Positions 9,154 through 19,374 are shown, counted from the stretch's first letter. The stretch is DNA of 64,000 bases from Acidobacteriota bacterium (GCA_021325515.1 JAJPHC010000013.1:64001-128000); one strand, 5' to 3'. Numbers and translations: made by a program. The notes: generated from the letters alone by a model not told the origin.

Positions 9154-10431
9154 ATGTATTCGCTACTCTCGCGGCGCCATGTGCTGACGATGATCCTTGC
9201 GGGTGGCATGGGCGAGCGCCTTTATCCACTCACGCGCGACCGGGCAAAACCGGCGGTGCCGTTTGGCGGCCGCTACCGCATCATCGACTTCGTCATCAAC
9301 AACTTCGTGAACTCCGGATTCACGAAGATCAAGATCCTCACGCAGTTCAAGTCGAATTCGCTGATCGAGCACATCACGCGCACGTGGCGGCTGGTGCCGG
9401 AGATCGGCCAGTACGTCGACGTCGTGCCGGCGCAGATGCGCAAGGGGCCGTTCTGGTTCCGCGGGACGGCGGATGCGGTCTTTCAGAATCTGGAACTGAT
9501 CTTCGACGAGCGTCCCGAGTTCGTCTGCGTCTTCGGCGGCGATCACATCTACAAGATGGATGTGAACCAGATGCTGCAGGAGCACATTACGAACGATGCC
9601 GATCTGACGATCGCCACGATCCCGGTGCCGCTCAGCGAAGCGCATCACTTCGGCATCGTCGAGGTCGACGAGAACTGGCGTGTCACCGGCTTCGTCGAGA
9701 AGCCGAAAGAAGGGGCGAAGACGATTCCGGGACGCCCGGACATGGTGCTCGCCTCGATGGGCAACTACATCTTCAAGTCGAATGTGATGATCGACGTGCT
9801 GCAGCGGAACGCGCTGCGGGACTCGGCTCACGATTTCGGCAAGGAGATCATTCCCGACATGTACGACCGGATGAAGGTCTACGCGTACGACTTCGCGAAG
9901 AACTTCATTCCCGGCGAGAGCGAGCTGAATCGCGGCTACTGGCGCGACGTCGGAACCGTCGACGCATTCTTCGAGGCGTCGATGGATCTGGTGTCGGTGA
10001 CGCCGCTGTTCAATCTCTACAATCCGCGCTGGCCGATCATCTCCGCGCCGATGCATCTTCCGCCGGCGAAGTTCGTCTTCGCCGATGCGTCATCGCAACG
10101 CGTCGGCATCGCGACCGACTCGCTGGTGAGTGACGGCGTCATCATCTCGGGCGGCACGATCAATCGCTGCGTGCTCCATCCGCGCGTGCGGATCCACTCC
10201 TATTCCGACGTCGACGAGTCGATTCTGATGGATGGCGTGGAGATCGGACGGCACTCGAAGATCCGCCGGACGATCGTCGACAAGGGAGTGAAGATTCCTG
10301 CGGGCTCCACGATCGGATACGATCTCGAGCTCGACCGGCAGCGGTTCACCGTCACCGAGTCGGGAATCGTCGTCGTTCCCAAAGGAGCGGTGATCGAGGA
10401 GAAAGTCGCCACAACGACTGCCGCGTCATGA
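9154..10431 (+). CDS. glgC: Glucose-1-phosphate adenylyltransferase (ADP-glucose pyrophosphorylase)
   Basis: A 425-residue enzyme that makes ADP-glucose for glycogen. The nucleotide-binding signature [14 protein letters not shown] and [10 protein letters not shown] lies at residues ~12-38, FRGTADAV near 100, and [10 protein letters not shown] near 120; the C-terminal left-handed beta helix is seen as hexapeptides from ~300 ([18 protein letters not shown]). The start at 9154 has AGGAAGG just upstream. No glycogen synthase gene is in view. It is coupled to rph by an ATGA overlap. Confidence 0.93.
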   Translation: MYSLLSRRHVLTMILAGGMGERLYPLTRDRAKPAVPFGGRYRIIDFVINNFVNSGFTKIKILTQFKSNSLIEHITRTWRLVPEIGQYVDVVPAQMRKGPFWFRGTADAVFQNLELIFDERPEFVCVFGGDHIYKMDVNQMLQEHITNDADLTIATIPVPLSEAHHFGIVEVDENWRVTGFVEKPKEGAKTIPGRPDMVLASMGNYIFKSNVMIDVLQRNALRDSAHDFGKEIIPDMYDRMKVYAYDFAKNFIPGESELNRGYWRDVGTVDAFFEASMDLVSVTPLFNLYNPRWPIISAPMHLPPAKFVFADASSQRVGIATDSLVSDGVIISGGTINRCVLHPRVRIHSYSDVDESILMDGVEIGRHSKIRRTIVDKGVKIPAGSTIGYDLELDRQRFTVTESGIVVVPKGAVIEEKVATTTAAS

Positions 10432-11228
10432 CCACTACAGCATCGACCCCCGGAAAAGCGCGCAACGACGGGCGTGCGCACGATCAGTTGCGCCCCGTGC
10501 GCATCACGCCCCACTTCAACAAACATGCAGAAGGATCGGCGCTGATCGAAGTCGGCGACACGCGCGTGATCTGCACCGCATCGATCCAGGAGAAAGTTCC
10601 GCCGTTCCTTTATCGCAGCGGAAAAGGGTGGGTGACCGCCGAGTACGGAATGCTTCCGCGCGCGACGACGGAGCGCACCGAGCGGGAAGCGGCGAAGGGA
10701 AAGCAGGGCGGGCGCACGATGGAGATCCAGCGCCTGATCGGACGCTCCCTGCGCGCCGCGGTGAATCCGGAGCTGCTTGGCGAGCGGACGGTGTGGATCG
10801 ACTGCGATGTCATTCAGGCCGACGGCGGAACGCGTACGGCCTCGATCACGGGCTCTTACGTCGCGCTCGTCCTCGCGCTGTCGCGCCTCTACGTCGACGG
10901 CAACATGCAGAGCTGGCCGGTGAATGAATGGGTGGCCGCGGTCTCCGTCGGCATCATCGGCGGCACGCCGGCACTCGATCTCAATTACGAAGAGGATTCG
11001 AAAGCGCACGTCGACATGAACGTCGTTGCGACGGAGAAGGGCCGCTTCGTCGAATTGCAGGGCACTGCCGAGGTGCAGAGCTTCAGCGAAGAAGAGATGA
11101 CGGCGATGTTGGGCCTCGCCAGGCGAGGCATCGGCGAGCTCGTCGCGAAACAGCGCGAGGTGCTGACGCCGGCCATCGCGCGCGTGGACAACATCGCGAG
11201 GGAACGCCTCAACCGGAAGTTCCGCTGA
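10428..11228 (+). CDS. rph: Ribonuclease PH
   Basis: A 266-residue phosphorolytic 3'-5' exoribonuclease that trims tRNA 3' ends. Family motifs are all present: [20 protein letters not shown] (residues ~22-41), [14 protein letters not shown] (~66), [15 protein letters not shown] (~88), the catalytic [17 protein letters not shown] (~125) and LDLNYEEDS (~183). The length is slightly over the usual ~240 because of an N-terminal extension rich in Thr, Ser and charged residues. The stop is followed directly by dispersed repeats. Confidence 0.93.
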   Translation: MTTTASTPGKARNDGRAHDQLRPVRITPHFNKHAEGSALIEVGDTRVICTASIQEKVPPFLYRSGKGWVTAEYGMLPRATTERTEREAAKGKQGGRTMEIQRLIGRSLRAAVNPELLGERTVWIDCDVIQADGGTRTASITGSYVALVLALSRLYVDGNMQSWPVNEWVAAVSVGIIGGTPALDLNYEEDSKAHVDMNVVATEKGRFVELQGTAEVQSFSEEEMTAMLGLARRGIGELVAKQREVLTPAIARVDNIARERLNRKFR

Positions 11229-11235
11229 GGATCAG

Positions 11236-11290
11236 AGGAGCGCGGACGTCTCGTCCGCGAGCCGCTGCCGTCGAGGCAGCGGTGCTCTGA
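11236..11290. repeat. Two-hairpin dispersed module, single copy
   Basis: Two palindromes in a row: GCGGACG-tct-CGTCCGC, then CCGCTGCC-gtcga-GGCAGCGG. The same module occurs four times in tandem at 30279-30531 and, in changed order and orientation, at 53925-54303. Truncated versions occur at 9034, 35380 and 46206. No T-run follows, so it is not an ordinary terminator. Confidence 0.75.
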
Positions 11291-11293
11291 TGC

Positions 11294-11384
11294 CCGCCTC
11301 GCCTGCCGGCTCGGTGGACAGGCGAGGCGCCTGTCCCTCCACGTGCTCACCGCGCCGGCAGGCGAGGGCGCCTGCCGCTCCACC
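11294..11384. repeat. GGCAGGCGAGGCGCCTG repeat pair running into the YfhO gene
   Basis: GC-rich palindromic sequence built on GCCTCGCCTGCC and CGAGGCGCCTGTCC, then GGCAGGCGAGGGCGCCTGCC at 11358-11377. The last copy lies inside the 3' end of the YfhO-family gene and supplies its final residues (SGRRPRLPAR). It is a second dispersed repeat type, distinct from the GCGGACG module next to it. Confidence 0.6.
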
Positions 11385-13734
11385 AGAACAGCCCAACGAT
11401 CGTCGCCAACATCACGATCACGCCGATGCGGAACGACCATGGCGCGTACCAGACGCGCACGTCGTTCTCGCCGGGCGGCACGACGAATCCGAGAAACGCG
11501 CCGTTCACTTCGAGCGGCCGCAGCGTCCTGCCGTTCGACGTGACATGCCATCCCGGCCAGGACGCGATGCTGCAGGCGATCATCGTGTGGCGCGGTGCGC
11601 TGACGTGCACGCGGTAGCCGGCTGCCGATGATTCCTGAATGACGACCTTCGCAACCGGTGCGTTCGCCGGGCGCGGGGCCAGGAGATCCTTTCGCTCCTG
11701 ATCGCCGCTGACCGGAAGGCGGTTCATGAGGCAGGTCTCGCGGAACTCTTTCTGCGCGATGAGCTGGCGCATGAACTGCGCGCGATTGAAATCGAGGATC
11801 ACGTTCTGCACCGCGAAGAAGCGCGGCATCGCGTCGTGATTTACGAAGATGCGGCCGTCCTTCCCGCTGTAGATCTCCTCGAAACGCTGGCGGTCTCTGA
11901 CCTCGCCATGCGTGTCGGCGAGGATGTAGCGCACGTTAAGAAAATCGAGCATGCGCGAGTCGAGATTTCGCCAGGGGGCGAAATAGCTCGTCGAATCGTA
12001 GTCGCCGCGCTCCCGCAGCACGCGGAGGTAACGGCCGTTCGCCATCGGATCGTGCATCCGCACATCCTCGAAGCCGAAGATCGCATTCATGTTCGGAAAG
12101 AACATGGCGCCGATGCCGGCGATGCGGAACGGCTCGTGCGATTTCTCCTGCAGCGCCTGCAGCTTCTCGATGAGCGGCGTCTTCGGATAGAGGAACTCGA
12201 TCGGCAGATTTGGATTCCATCCCCAGTTGAAGATGAACACCTCGGCCACGACCGCCGTGGTGACGAGCATCAGCGCCCACTCCCGGTAACGGCCAGCGAG
12301 CGGCACGAGCGATGCGAACAGCAGCACGGCCATGCTGGGCGCGATCGCCATGACCGCCGTCGATTTCGCGAAATCGCTCGGGAACTGCACGCGCGTGATC
12401 AGCAGCAGGAGCGTGATCGCGCCGCAGAGGAGTCCGGCGAGATACGGCCACGCGCGCTCGCGCCGCGCGAAGTCGAGGGCCGCCGCCGTCTGCAACGCGC
12501 CGAGGAAGCAGAGCATCGAGCGGAGCCGTGCGTTTGCGGCGAGCTTGAAGAAGAAGTTGAAGATGTCGCTGATCCCCGGCCATGCCAGCACGACTCCGAG
12601 GAAGAAGATCGTGGCCAGGACGAAGAAGAGCTCGCGATCGCGGAAGCGGCGAAGCGCGATCGAACGAAGCGTGATCGCGATCATCGAGCAGAGCCCGAGG
12701 ATGCCCGCGGCTCCTTCCAGCCCCTCGGCTGACGCGGCGTCGGCCCACGCGCGCTCGAGTGGAACGTGTCCGAAGAACGTCGGCTCGAGCAGCAGAACCT
12801 TCGATGTCCAGTCGGAGAAGATGCCGATCACGTGCGGCTGCACGAGCAGCTCCTGATAGCGCTTCGATCGCGGGAGCGCCTCGAGGAACGGCGCGATGTA
12901 AGGCATCGCCAGCATCGCGCCGCAGGCGATTGCCGCGCCTGCACCGAAGAGCGTCCTCCATGCGTTCTGTCCGCGCCGTTCGACGAACGCGATCCACAGC
13001 AGATACAGCGCGCAGAGGAACGCGGTGTGCGACACGGTCTCCGGATGTCCGTTGTAGAGCATCGCCGCCCAGAGCACCGCGGTGAATACGAAGCGCCGGT
13101 ACGTGACCCGCTCGGCGATCAGATCGATCGAGTAGAGCGCAGCGGGAATGAACGCCGCCGCGGTGCCGAGCGGAAAGTGCAGCCAGACGTGGATGAAGGT
13201 GGAGAACCCGTACGACGCGGCGGCGACGACGCTCGGCAGTTCGCCATACGTGCGGCGGCGCGCGAGCAGATACATGAATGTCAGGGCGACGAGGACCTTG
13301 AGGCCTGCCTCCGCCGTCATCGCCCATCCGAGCGGAAGCGGCAGCGCGAGGAGACGGATGAGCGAGAAGGGGGCGCTCTGTCCATTGGCGAGCAACGGAT
13401 ATCCGCAGCCGGCCATCGAGTTCCAGAGCGGAAGTGAAAAGGAACGGAGCGCCTCGCGCGCCTGATGTGCCCACGGGACGATCTGCAGAACGATGTCGTT
13501 CAGTTGCCCGTTGATCGGCTGCTTCACGTGCGAGAGGTGATACCAGGGCGGCAGGCGCTGGATGTAATCCGCAGGGACGGTGACCCATGGACCCGTCAGC
13601 GGTTTCCACATGAAGATCAGCACGAGCGCGTAGAAGAAGATCGCGACTCGCGCTGGAATGATCGTTCCCGCACGCCTCGCGAGCCAGACCGCGATCGCAT
13701 AGATCGCGCCGACGTAGAGCCACGTTGGATTCAT
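11347..13734 (-). CDS. YfhO-family multi-spanning membrane protein (GT-C-like)
   Basis: A 795-residue membrane protein with about 12 hydrophobic segments up to residue ~500, then a soluble part and a last membrane helix near 765-785. The stretch LQIVPWAHQAREALRS...LPLWNSMAGCGYPLL (residues ~80-120) is typical of YfhO proteins, which are involved in glycosylating lipoteichoic acids or other envelope polymers; in Gram-negative bacteria their target is unknown. The start at 13734 overlaps tyrA as ATGA. The extreme C-terminus is encoded by a dispersed repeat, so the original stop may have lain earlier. Confidence 0.82.
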   Translation of the reverse strand: MNPTWLYVGAIYAIAVWLARRAGTIIPARVAIFFYALVLIFMWKPLTGPWVTVPADYIQRLPPWYHLSHVKQPINGQLNDIVLQIVPWAHQAREALRSFSLPLWNSMAGCGYPLLANGQSAPFSLIRLLALPLPLGWAMTAEAGLKVLVALTFMYLLARRRTYGELPSVVAAASYGFSTFIHVWLHFPLGTAAAFIPAALYSIDLIAERVTYRRFVFTAVLWAAMLYNGHPETVSHTAFLCALYLLWIAFVERRGQNAWRTLFGAGAAIACGAMLAMPYIAPFLEALPRSKRYQELLVQPHVIGIFSDWTSKVLLLEPTFFGHVPLERAWADAASAEGLEGAAGILGLCSMIAITLRSIALRRFRDRELFFVLATIFFLGVVLAWPGISDIFNFFFKLAANARLRSMLCFLGALQTAAALDFARRERAWPYLAGLLCGAITLLLLITRVQFPSDFAKSTAVMAIAPSMAVLLFASLVPLAGRYREWALMLVTTAVVAEVFIFNWGWNPNLPIEFLYPKTPLIEKLQALQEKSHEPFRIAGIGAMFFPNMNAIFGFEDVRMHDPMANGRYLRVLRERGDYDSTSYFAPWRNLDSRMLDFLNVRYILADTHGEVRDRQRFEEIYSGKDGRIFVNHDAMPRFFAVQNVILDFNRAQFMRQLIAQKEFRETCLMNRLPVSGDQERKDLLAPRPANAPVAKVVIQESSAAGYRVHVSAPRHTMIACSIASWPGWHVTSNGRTLRPLEVNGAFLGFVVPPGENDVRVWYAPWSFRIGVIVMLATIVGLFWWSGRRPRLPAR

Positions 13735-14477
13735 TTCGGGAGAGAGCGGTACAGGTGTTGTGCGCGCGTGAAGTGAGGCGAAGGATCGCGCTCGAGCATC
13801 TCGCGCACGATCTGCATCACCGCATCCGTATGCGGCGCGATGTTGTCGCGATTCTCGGCGAGGATCGGCGCCCACATCTCCACGCCCATTCCCGCGAGGC
13901 GGAGAAACGTTCGCAGCCCGCCGGCGGAAAAGCGGAGCGCATCGCGCCGGTCATCCAGATACGAAGCGAGGGCCGTGGAGAGGAGTTGCGGCAGATGGCT
14001 GACCAGCGCGACGGCGCGATCGTGCTCGGCGGCATCGACGAGCTCGGGGCGCGCGCCGCAGTCTTCGATCATCCGTTCGACCACCTCGCTGCGGCGATCG
14101 ATGAACCATGACGGCGCGTTCGCGAAGAGCTCGCGCGATGCCGCCTCGATTCCGCTCTGCTCTGTGCCGGTCATCGGATGTCCTGCGACGAAGTCGCCGG
14201 CTGCTGCGCGGCGAAGAGGAGCCATGACACTGCACACCGACGTGACGAGGCCGCGCGTGTGTGGCAGAAGCTCGAGCGCGACGTTCTCGGGAGTTGCGAG
14301 AATCGTCAGGTCGACCGGATCGTCGAACGTGCCGCGCGCATCGGCCGCGTCTCGCGTGCCGGCGAATTCATGACGGTCGAAGTAGAGGATGTACCAGCCG
14401 CGCGCGCGCAATGCCATGCCGATCGAGGCGCCGATGGCGCCGAGGCCGGCGATGAGCGCACGCGGCTGCCGGGTCAT
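13731..14477 (-). CDS. tyrA: Prephenate dehydrogenase
   Basis: A 248-residue NAD-dependent enzyme converting prephenate to 4-hydroxyphenylpyruvate for tyrosine. The dinucleotide site GLGAIGASIG is at residues 11-20, the prephenate-binding GHPMTGTEQSG near 100, and the catalytic-type VSHLPQLLS near 155. No ACT or chorismate mutase domain is fused. It overlaps its neighbours on both sides (ATGA with the lipoprotein and with YfhO). Confidence 0.88.
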   Translation of the reverse strand: MTRQPRALIAGLGAIGASIGMALRARGWYILYFDRHEFAGTRDAADARGTFDDPVDLTILATPENVALELLPHTRGLVTSVCSVMAPLRRAAAGDFVAGHPMTGTEQSGIEAASRELFANAPSWFIDRRSEVVERMIEDCGARPELVDAAEHDRAVALVSHLPQLLSTALASYLDDRRDALRFSAGGLRTFLRLAGMGVEMWAPILAENRDNIAPHTDAVMQIVREMLERDPSPHFTRAQHLYRSLPK

Positions 14478-15016
14478 TGCCTCGTCATCAGAATCAGCGT
14501 GCGGTTCACGACTTCCGAGCGCGTCGGATCGAAGTAGGGGCGCTCGATCGTGACATGCGGCCGGCTCGGCTTCGCTTCGATCTCGGCGGCTTTGTATGCG
14601 CCGGATGCCTTGCTCACGTCGGCGTTGACTCCCATCTTCGTCAGAAGATCCTGCGTGGCTTTCGCGTCGTTGCCGAGATCGCCGCTGCGGTAGAACGCGG
14701 ACGGTTTTCCAGGGCCGGAGTTGGCCGGCGTGTCGGGCGCGACCTTTCCGTAGCCGTACTGCTGCGCGTAGTAGGTCGCGACGTCTTCGAGTGGCGCGTC
14801 CGTGTCGTACACCGCGGTCGCAGGAGGCTCCTGCGTGGGAGCGAGAACCTTGTGCGCGCGTTTGAAGAGATCGGTGACCTGAGGAAGGTACTTGGCGCCC
14901 GGATAGACGACGAATGCGAATGCTTCAGTTTCGAGTTGCGCCGTTTCTTTTTTGCATCCGATGAGTGTGGCGGCAGCGATCAGAGCGATGACTACCGGCC
15001 GAGAGAATGTCCGCAT
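14474..15016 (-). CDS. Putative lipoprotein, unknown function
   Basis: A 180-residue protein with a lipoprotein signal (VIALIAAATLIGCKKE, lipobox LIGC with Cys at ~20). The mature part has YPGAKYLPQVTDLF early and YAQQYGYGK later, recalling small envelope proteins that describe a conserved paired beta-alpha domain, but I cannot place it in a named family. GGAGG 10 bases before the ATG supports the start at 15016; the longer reading from 15064 has no such site. It is coupled to tyrA by ATGA. Confidence 0.75.
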   Translation of the reverse strand: MRTFSRPVVIALIAAATLIGCKKETAQLETEAFAFVVYPGAKYLPQVTDLFKRAHKVLAPTQEPPATAVYDTDAPLEDVATYYAQQYGYGKVAPDTPANSGPGKPSAFYRSGDLGNDAKATQDLLTKMGVNADVSKASGAYKAAEIEAKPSRPHVTIERPYFDPTRSEVVNRTLILMTRQ

Positions 15017-15060
15017 GCGTGGACTGCCTCCGGAGTGGTTTTTCGCGACGCGCGACCATA

Positions 15061-15369
15061 TCACACGTACTCGCGCACCGGCCTGCCGACGACCGACTGG
15101 AACCGCTCGGCATAGGACTGGATCGTTCCCTCCGGCTCGTCGAGAAAAATCCGCTCGACGCGGAACAGGGGAATGAACATCGTCACCGGGCTGATGCCGG
15201 GTTCATCCTCATGCGCGAGCTGGCGCGCCCAGTCCTCGAAGGAGTCGAGGTTCACTCCTCGCATCGTGACGCCCGCGGCGGAGAGAGACATCAGGAGCCC
15301 GAAGAATTTCTCCTTCGGATTCACGAGGTTGAGGATGACCAGCGAGCCTTCGGCAAAGCCTTCGATCAT
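15061..15369 (-). CDS. Small protein, possibly Sm/Hfq-like fold
   Basis: A 102-residue cytoplasmic protein of no named family that I know. The order GSLVILNLVNPKEKFFGLLM, then AAGVTMRGVNL, then a charged middle and TMFIPLFRVERIFLDE resembles the strand pattern of Sm-like proteins (conserved Gly in strand 2, hydrophobic strands 4-5), but this is a by-eye resemblance. It lies 9 bp after mce in the same run and 44 bp before the lipoprotein gene, so it is probably co-transcribed with them. Confidence 0.7.
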   Translation of the reverse strand: MIEGFAEGSLVILNLVNPKEKFFGLLMSLSAAGVTMRGVNLDSFEDWARQLAHEDEPGISPVTMFIPLFRVERIFLDEPEGTIQSYAERFQSVVGRPVREYV

Positions 15370-15378
15370 GGGATGCGC

Positions 15379-15780
15379 TCAGGATTCGATCTTCTCACTC
15401 AGTTCGATGAGCACGCCGTTTCCCGCGGCGGGATGGAGAAATGCGACGCGGCAGCCGTGCGCGCCGGGGACCGGCGACTCGTTGATCAAACGGTAGCCCT
15501 CCGCCTTCAGCCGCGCGAGATGCGACTCGATGTCGTCGACGCGGAAGCAGAGGTGATGAATGCCTTCGCCGCGTTTCTCGATGAATTTCGCGATCGGCGA
15601 GGCGGCGTCCACCGGCTCGAGCAGCTCGAGATTCGAATCGCCAACGGAGAGAAACGCCGTCCGCACCCGCTGCGTCTCGACGACTTCCGTATGTTCCACG
15701 GTGAGCCCGAGGGATTCGTAGATCTTCGCCGCGTCGAGGGAGCGGACAGCAATGCCGATGTGATCGAGTCTCGGTTTCAT
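15379..15780 (-). CDS. mce: Methylmalonyl-CoA epimerase
   Basis: A 133-residue vicinal-oxygen-chelate protein that interconverts (R)- and (S)-methylmalonyl-CoA in propionate metabolism. LDHIGIAV at the N-terminus carries the first metal His, LELLEP near residue 53 and GIHHLCFRVDD near 74 give further ligands, and GVLIELSEK near 123 the last Glu. The length is typical. Its start codon shares a base with the queE stop (TGATG). No methylmalonyl-CoA mutase is in the window. Confidence 0.9.
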   Translation of the reverse strand: MKPRLDHIGIAVRSLDAAKIYESLGLTVEHTEVVETQRVRTAFLSVGDSNLELLEPVDAASPIAKFIEKRGEGIHHLCFRVDDIESHLARLKAEGYRLINESPVPGAHGCRVAFLHPAAGNGVLIELSEKIES

Positions 15781-16412
15781 CAGACACCTTTTACATCAGG
15801 TCCCCAGATGTGTTTATGCAGCTGCGTCTGAAACCGCGCCGGCAGGCGGTCGCTCAGCATCCATTCGGCGAGCGGCTTCATCTCCATCTCGCCCCAGACG
15901 GGAGAGAGGAGAATCGTGAAACGTTCCAGCCTGTGCTCGGCGATCACGCGCCTCGCCCATTCGTAATCGGCGCGGCTGGCGATCACGAACTTGATCTCGT
16001 CACGCGGCCGGAGGATCGCGAGATTCTCCCAGCGGTTCTTGTCCGCCTCGCCGGAGCCGGGACACTTGAGATCGAGGATCAGCGTGGCGCGGGGATCGAC
16101 GGGCGTCACATCGATCGATCCGGAGGTTTCGATGAGGACTTCGAAGCCCTCATCGCAGAGGCGCTTGATCAGCTCGAACGACTCCGCCTGTGCCAGCGGT
16201 TCGCCGCCGGTGACCTCGACGAGGTTGCAGCCGTAGCTCTTCACGCGGTCGAGGATCTCGTCGATCGACATCCGCTCGCCGCCGGTGAACGTGTACTCGG
16301 AGTCGCACCAGCGGCAGCGGAGATTGCAGCCGGTGAGGCGGATGAACACGCAGGGGCGTCCCGCGTGCGACGACTCGCCCTGAATCGAGTGAAAGATCTC
16401 GGTGATCCGCAT
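15780..16412 (-). CDS. queE: 7-carboxy-7-deazaguanine synthase
   Basis: A 210-residue radical SAM enzyme that contracts 6-carboxytetrahydropterin to 7-carboxy-7-deazaguanine on the way to queuosine. The cluster motif is CNLRCRWC (CX3CX2C, residues ~31-38), preceded by SIQGES and followed by the SAM motif EVTGGEPL near 68. The ATG at 16412 (MRITEIFHSIQG) is chosen over longer readings because the family begins there. queC lies two genes upstream in the same run, which supports the function. Confidence 0.92.
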   Translation of the reverse strand: MRITEIFHSIQGESSHAGRPCVFIRLTGCNLRCRWCDSEYTFTGGERMSIDEILDRVKSYGCNLVEVTGGEPLAQAESFELIKRLCDEGFEVLIETSGSIDVTPVDPRATLILDLKCPGSGEADKNRWENLAILRPRDEIKFVIASRADYEWARRVIAEHRLERFTILLSPVWGEMEMKPLAEWMLSDRLPARFQTQLHKHIWGPDVKGV

Positions 16413-16426
16413 GTCCGTTGCGAATG

Positions 16427-18703
16427 TTACTTCGCCCGGGCTATGGGGAACTGCGGAGTCTCGATCAGCCCATGCAGCAGGCGCGCTCGCTCGCGGCGGT
16501 CGTGCCATTGTTTCGCGAGATCTGCGCTGTAGGCCTCGCCGGGATCGCGGCTGGCGGCCGCCAGGAACGCGGCGCGGATGAAAGTCGCATCGGTCGAGCA
16601 TTCGTACTCTTCGATCATCGCGTCGACGAGCTGCTCGACCGTGATGCGGCCGGAGCGGAGCGCGGCGGGGGTCGCGTCCGGATCGAAGCCGGCGCGGGCG
16701 CAGAAGAGGCGCAACGCCGCGGGGTCGGTCTTTTGCGGCGCGTAGCGCGATCGCTCGCGCGGCGGCTCATCGAGGAATCCCTCCATCCGCACCGGGTGCA
16801 GCGGCAGGTTAGCCGGCTTCTCTCCGGCCTCGATCGAGGTGAACATCGCGGAGAGCGGACGCATGTCGGGCGAATGAGGATCGGCGTCATGCGGCGCCGC
16901 GGAGTGCGCGAAGCGCAGGGTCAGCGTGTGGCGATCGCCTTTCCAGACCCCCGCCGGCGCCTCGATCTCGTAGTCGCGCCATCCCGCGCTCATCGCGACG
17001 CCGCCGAGGCTCGAGCCATCGATGAGCACCTCGACTGTTTGCGAAGATCCGGCGGGCAGCGCGTGAAAACGGATCGTGCGATCCGTCGCCCCGGAAACGG
17101 GAAGCACGACCGTCGCCTCCGGTCCCAGCGCCCAGCGCCACTGTTCATCGCCGTTGCTCTCGAGCGTTCCCCAACCGCTCGCGAAGAAGATGGCGTCGGA
17201 GGTATCGGCGAGCAGGCGGCATGCGCCATTCGGATACTGCGCGGCGATCGTTCTCAGCTCGGGCCCGAGCGCGCGATGCTGGAGGAAATGGCCCAGCGAG
17301 GGAGCGTAGTGAATGCGAAGCTGCTCGCGCTTCGACGCCATGAGGAGCGGATAGGCACAACTCCAGCCGGTCACCGTGGTGTCGGCCTCGAAGCCTGCGC
17401 TGACGATCCACACAGGCTCGCGGCTCTTCACGGTTCGCTGCGCGATCGCGAGTGATTCCGCGGCATTCACGAGATGCACACGCGGAGGAAGCCGCTGCAG
17501 GTAGAACTGCAGCGAGAGGAACGACCACGAGTTCGTGGTCAGGACCGTGTCGCCGGGCGCGGCATGATTCCAGATCGACGAGGCGACCTCGCGCCAGTCG
17601 AGCTTGCGCGACCACTCCTCGCGGGCGGCGGGCCAGGATTCCTTGCCGATCGCTGCGACGACGGCCAGCGCGACGATCCAGAACGCATGGCGGCCGATCC
17701 GCTGCGTCGCGATCATCGCGATCCACTCGATGCCGGCCGCGACCAGCAGCAGCCATGCGGGGAGAGCGGCGGAGACGTAGCGGACGTTGTACCAGTGGCC
17801 GATGATGGCCAGCGCCGCAATCCCTGAGGCAACCGGAAACGTCGCCAGGACGACGGCGATCGTCGCATGGACACGATTGCGGCGGAAGAGCGCGATCGCG
17901 CCGGCGATCGCCAGCGCGAGCATCGCGTACGCCGCGCGCCGCGCCGCGAACGGCGGCAGCACCTGAAGTGTGAATGTCTGCAGAAGCTCGTTGAAGAATC
18001 GGGCGCTGACACCAGGGAAGCCGGCGGTAGGAACGCCTTCCGGCACGTGATAGAGCAGTGGAATCAGAAGGGGGGAGGCTGCGGCGACCGCCGCCGCGAT
18101 CGCGAAGCGCTTTCGTTCCTCGCGCTGTTCCGCCAGCCAGGCGGCGATGGCCGCGGAGCAGGCCGCGCTCAAGACGAACGGGCCGGCGGCCTTGCTCGTC
18201 AGCATGCACGCGGTTGTCGCCGCGCCGAAGAGAATCGGGTTGCGCTTCACGAGCGCGATCAGCGCCACCGTCGCGAGCAGCATCAGCAGCGCATAGGGCC
18301 GTGCCTCATGGCTGTAGTAGACGTGCAGAGGCGAGAGCGCGAGGAGCAGCGCAGCGATGCAGCCGGTGGTTAGGCCGGCCGAGCGAGCCGCGAGCCACAG
18401 CGCAACGATCGCGATGACGCCGAAGATCGCGGGAAACAATCGAGCCGAGATCTCCGGCGACGCGAACACACGTCCCGCAAGCTCCGTCGCATAGAAGAGA
18501 GGCCCGTGCTCGGACGACAGGCCGGGGAACAATGCGCGGAACGGATGGCGCAGAACGTTGGTGGCGACGTCGTAGTCGATCAGTTCGTCGAGCCAGAGGC
18601 TGACCGTATCGAGGTGCGTGAGGCGCAGGGCCGCCCCCAGCAGCGCCGCCGCTGCGAGAAGTACCGCATCCATCCAGCGCACGCGATCAGGAATGGCCGG
18701 CAT
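16427..18703 (-). CDS. GT-C (GT39/PMT-type) glycosyltransferase with C-terminal DUF4214-like part
   Basis: A 758-residue membrane enzyme. The first ~400 residues hold ~10-11 hydrophobic segments; the first loop has [10 protein letters not shown], the acidic motif of PMT/ArnT-type transferases using polyprenyl-phosphate sugars, and [14 protein letters not shown] follows. Residues ~400-600 are soluble, with a jelly-roll-like stretch ([16 protein letters not shown]). The last ~80 residues ([13 protein letters not shown]...[14 protein letters not shown]...[11 protein letters not shown]) resemble DUF4214, a domain common in secreted or glycan-linked proteins. It lies between queC (17-bp overlap) and queE, with no obvious link to queuosine. 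Confidence 0.8.
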   Translation of the reverse strand: MPAIPDRVRWMDAVLLAAAALLGAALRLTHLDTVSLWLDELIDYDVATNVLRHPFRALFPGLSSEHGPLFYATELAGRVFASPEISARLFPAIFGVIAIVALWLAARSAGLTTGCIAALLLALSPLHVYYSHEARPYALLMLLATVALIALVKRNPILFGAATTACMLTSKAAGPFVLSAACSAAIAAWLAEQREERKRFAIAAAVAAASPLLIPLLYHVPEGVPTAGFPGVSARFFNELLQTFTLQVLPPFAARRAAYAMLALAIAGAIALFRRNRVHATIAVVLATFPVASGIAALAIIGHWYNVRYVSAALPAWLLLVAAGIEWIAMIATQRIGRHAFWIVALAVVAAIGKESWPAAREEWSRKLDWREVASSIWNHAAPGDTVLTTNSWSFLSLQFYLQRLPPRVHLVNAAESLAIAQRTVKSREPVWIVSAGFEADTTVTGWSCAYPLLMASKREQLRIHYAPSLGHFLQHRALGPELRTIAAQYPNGACRLLADTSDAIFFASGWGTLESNGDEQWRWALGPEATVVLPVSGATDRTIRFHALPAGSSQTVEVLIDGSSLGGVAMSAGWRDYEIEAPAGVWKGDRHTLTLRFAHSAAPHDADPHSPDMRPLSAMFTSIEAGEKPANLPLHPVRMEGFLDEPPRERSRYAPQKTDPAALRLFCARAGFDPDATPAALRSGRITVEQLVDAMIEEYECSTDATFIRAAFLAAASRDPGEAYSADLAKQWHDRRERARLLHGLIETPQFPIARAK

Positions 18704-19364
18704 AGTGAGTGGGATCGGGAACGCGCGCCTCCTCGAAGCCGCGCCGGCGAAGAATGCAGGAGTCGCAATGACCGCATGCGCTCCCGTCGGCCGCCGGGTC
18801 GTAGCAGGAGTGAGTGATGGAGTAATCGACCCCGAGGGCGATGCCCTGGCGGATGATGCCGGCCTTGGTCATGGAGATCAGCGGCGCGACGATGCGCGGC
18901 GTGCCATGCTCGACGCCGCTGCGCGTCCCGCGGAGGATCACCTGCTGAAAGGCATCGATGAATTCCGGCCGGCAGTCGGGATAGCCGCTGAAGTCGACCG
19001 CATTGACGCCGAGCCAGATCTCTTCCGCCTCGCGCGCTTCTGCGAATCCCAGCGCGAGCGAGAGGAAGATCGTGTTGCGTGCCGGCACGTAGGTGATCGG
19101 AATGCCCGGCTCGCCCGCGGAATCCTTCGGCACGTCGATGTCCGCGGTCAGCGCACTCGCGCCGAAGACACGAAGGTCGAGGTTGTAGACGACATGCTCG
19201 GCGACGCCCATCGCTTCCGCGACGCGCTTCGCCGCTGCGAGCTCGATCTGATGGCGCTGGCCATAAACGATCGACAGCGCGTGACATTGACGGCCTTGGT
19301 CGCGGGCGATCGCGAGGACCGTCGCAGAGTCGAGACCGCCGGAAAGGAGGATGACTGCTTTCAT
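18687..19364 (-). CDS. queC: 7-cyano-7-deazaguanine synthase
   Basis: A 225-residue ATP-dependent enzyme that makes preQ0 from 7-carboxy-7-deazaguanine. The PP-loop [11 protein letters not shown] is at residues 6-16, [14 protein letters not shown] near 99, and the four zinc cysteines are in [17 protein letters not shown] near the C-terminus. It is the first gene of the eight-gene run reaching YfhO; its promoter must lie in the 77-bp gap shared with deoA, which is mostly an inverted repeat. Confidence 0.94.
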   Translation of the reverse strand: MKAVILLSGGLDSATVLAIARDQGRQCHALSIVYGQRHQIELAAAKRVAEAMGVAEHVVYNLDLRVFGASALTADIDVPKDSAGEPGIPITYVPARNTIFLSLALGFAEAREAEEIWLGVNAVDFSGYPDCRPEFIDAFQQVILRGTRSGVEHGTPRIVAPLISMTKAGIIRQGIALGVDYSITHSCYDPAADGSACGHCDSCILRRRGFEEARVPDPTHYAGHS

Positions 19365-19374
19365 CTTGTTTTCG

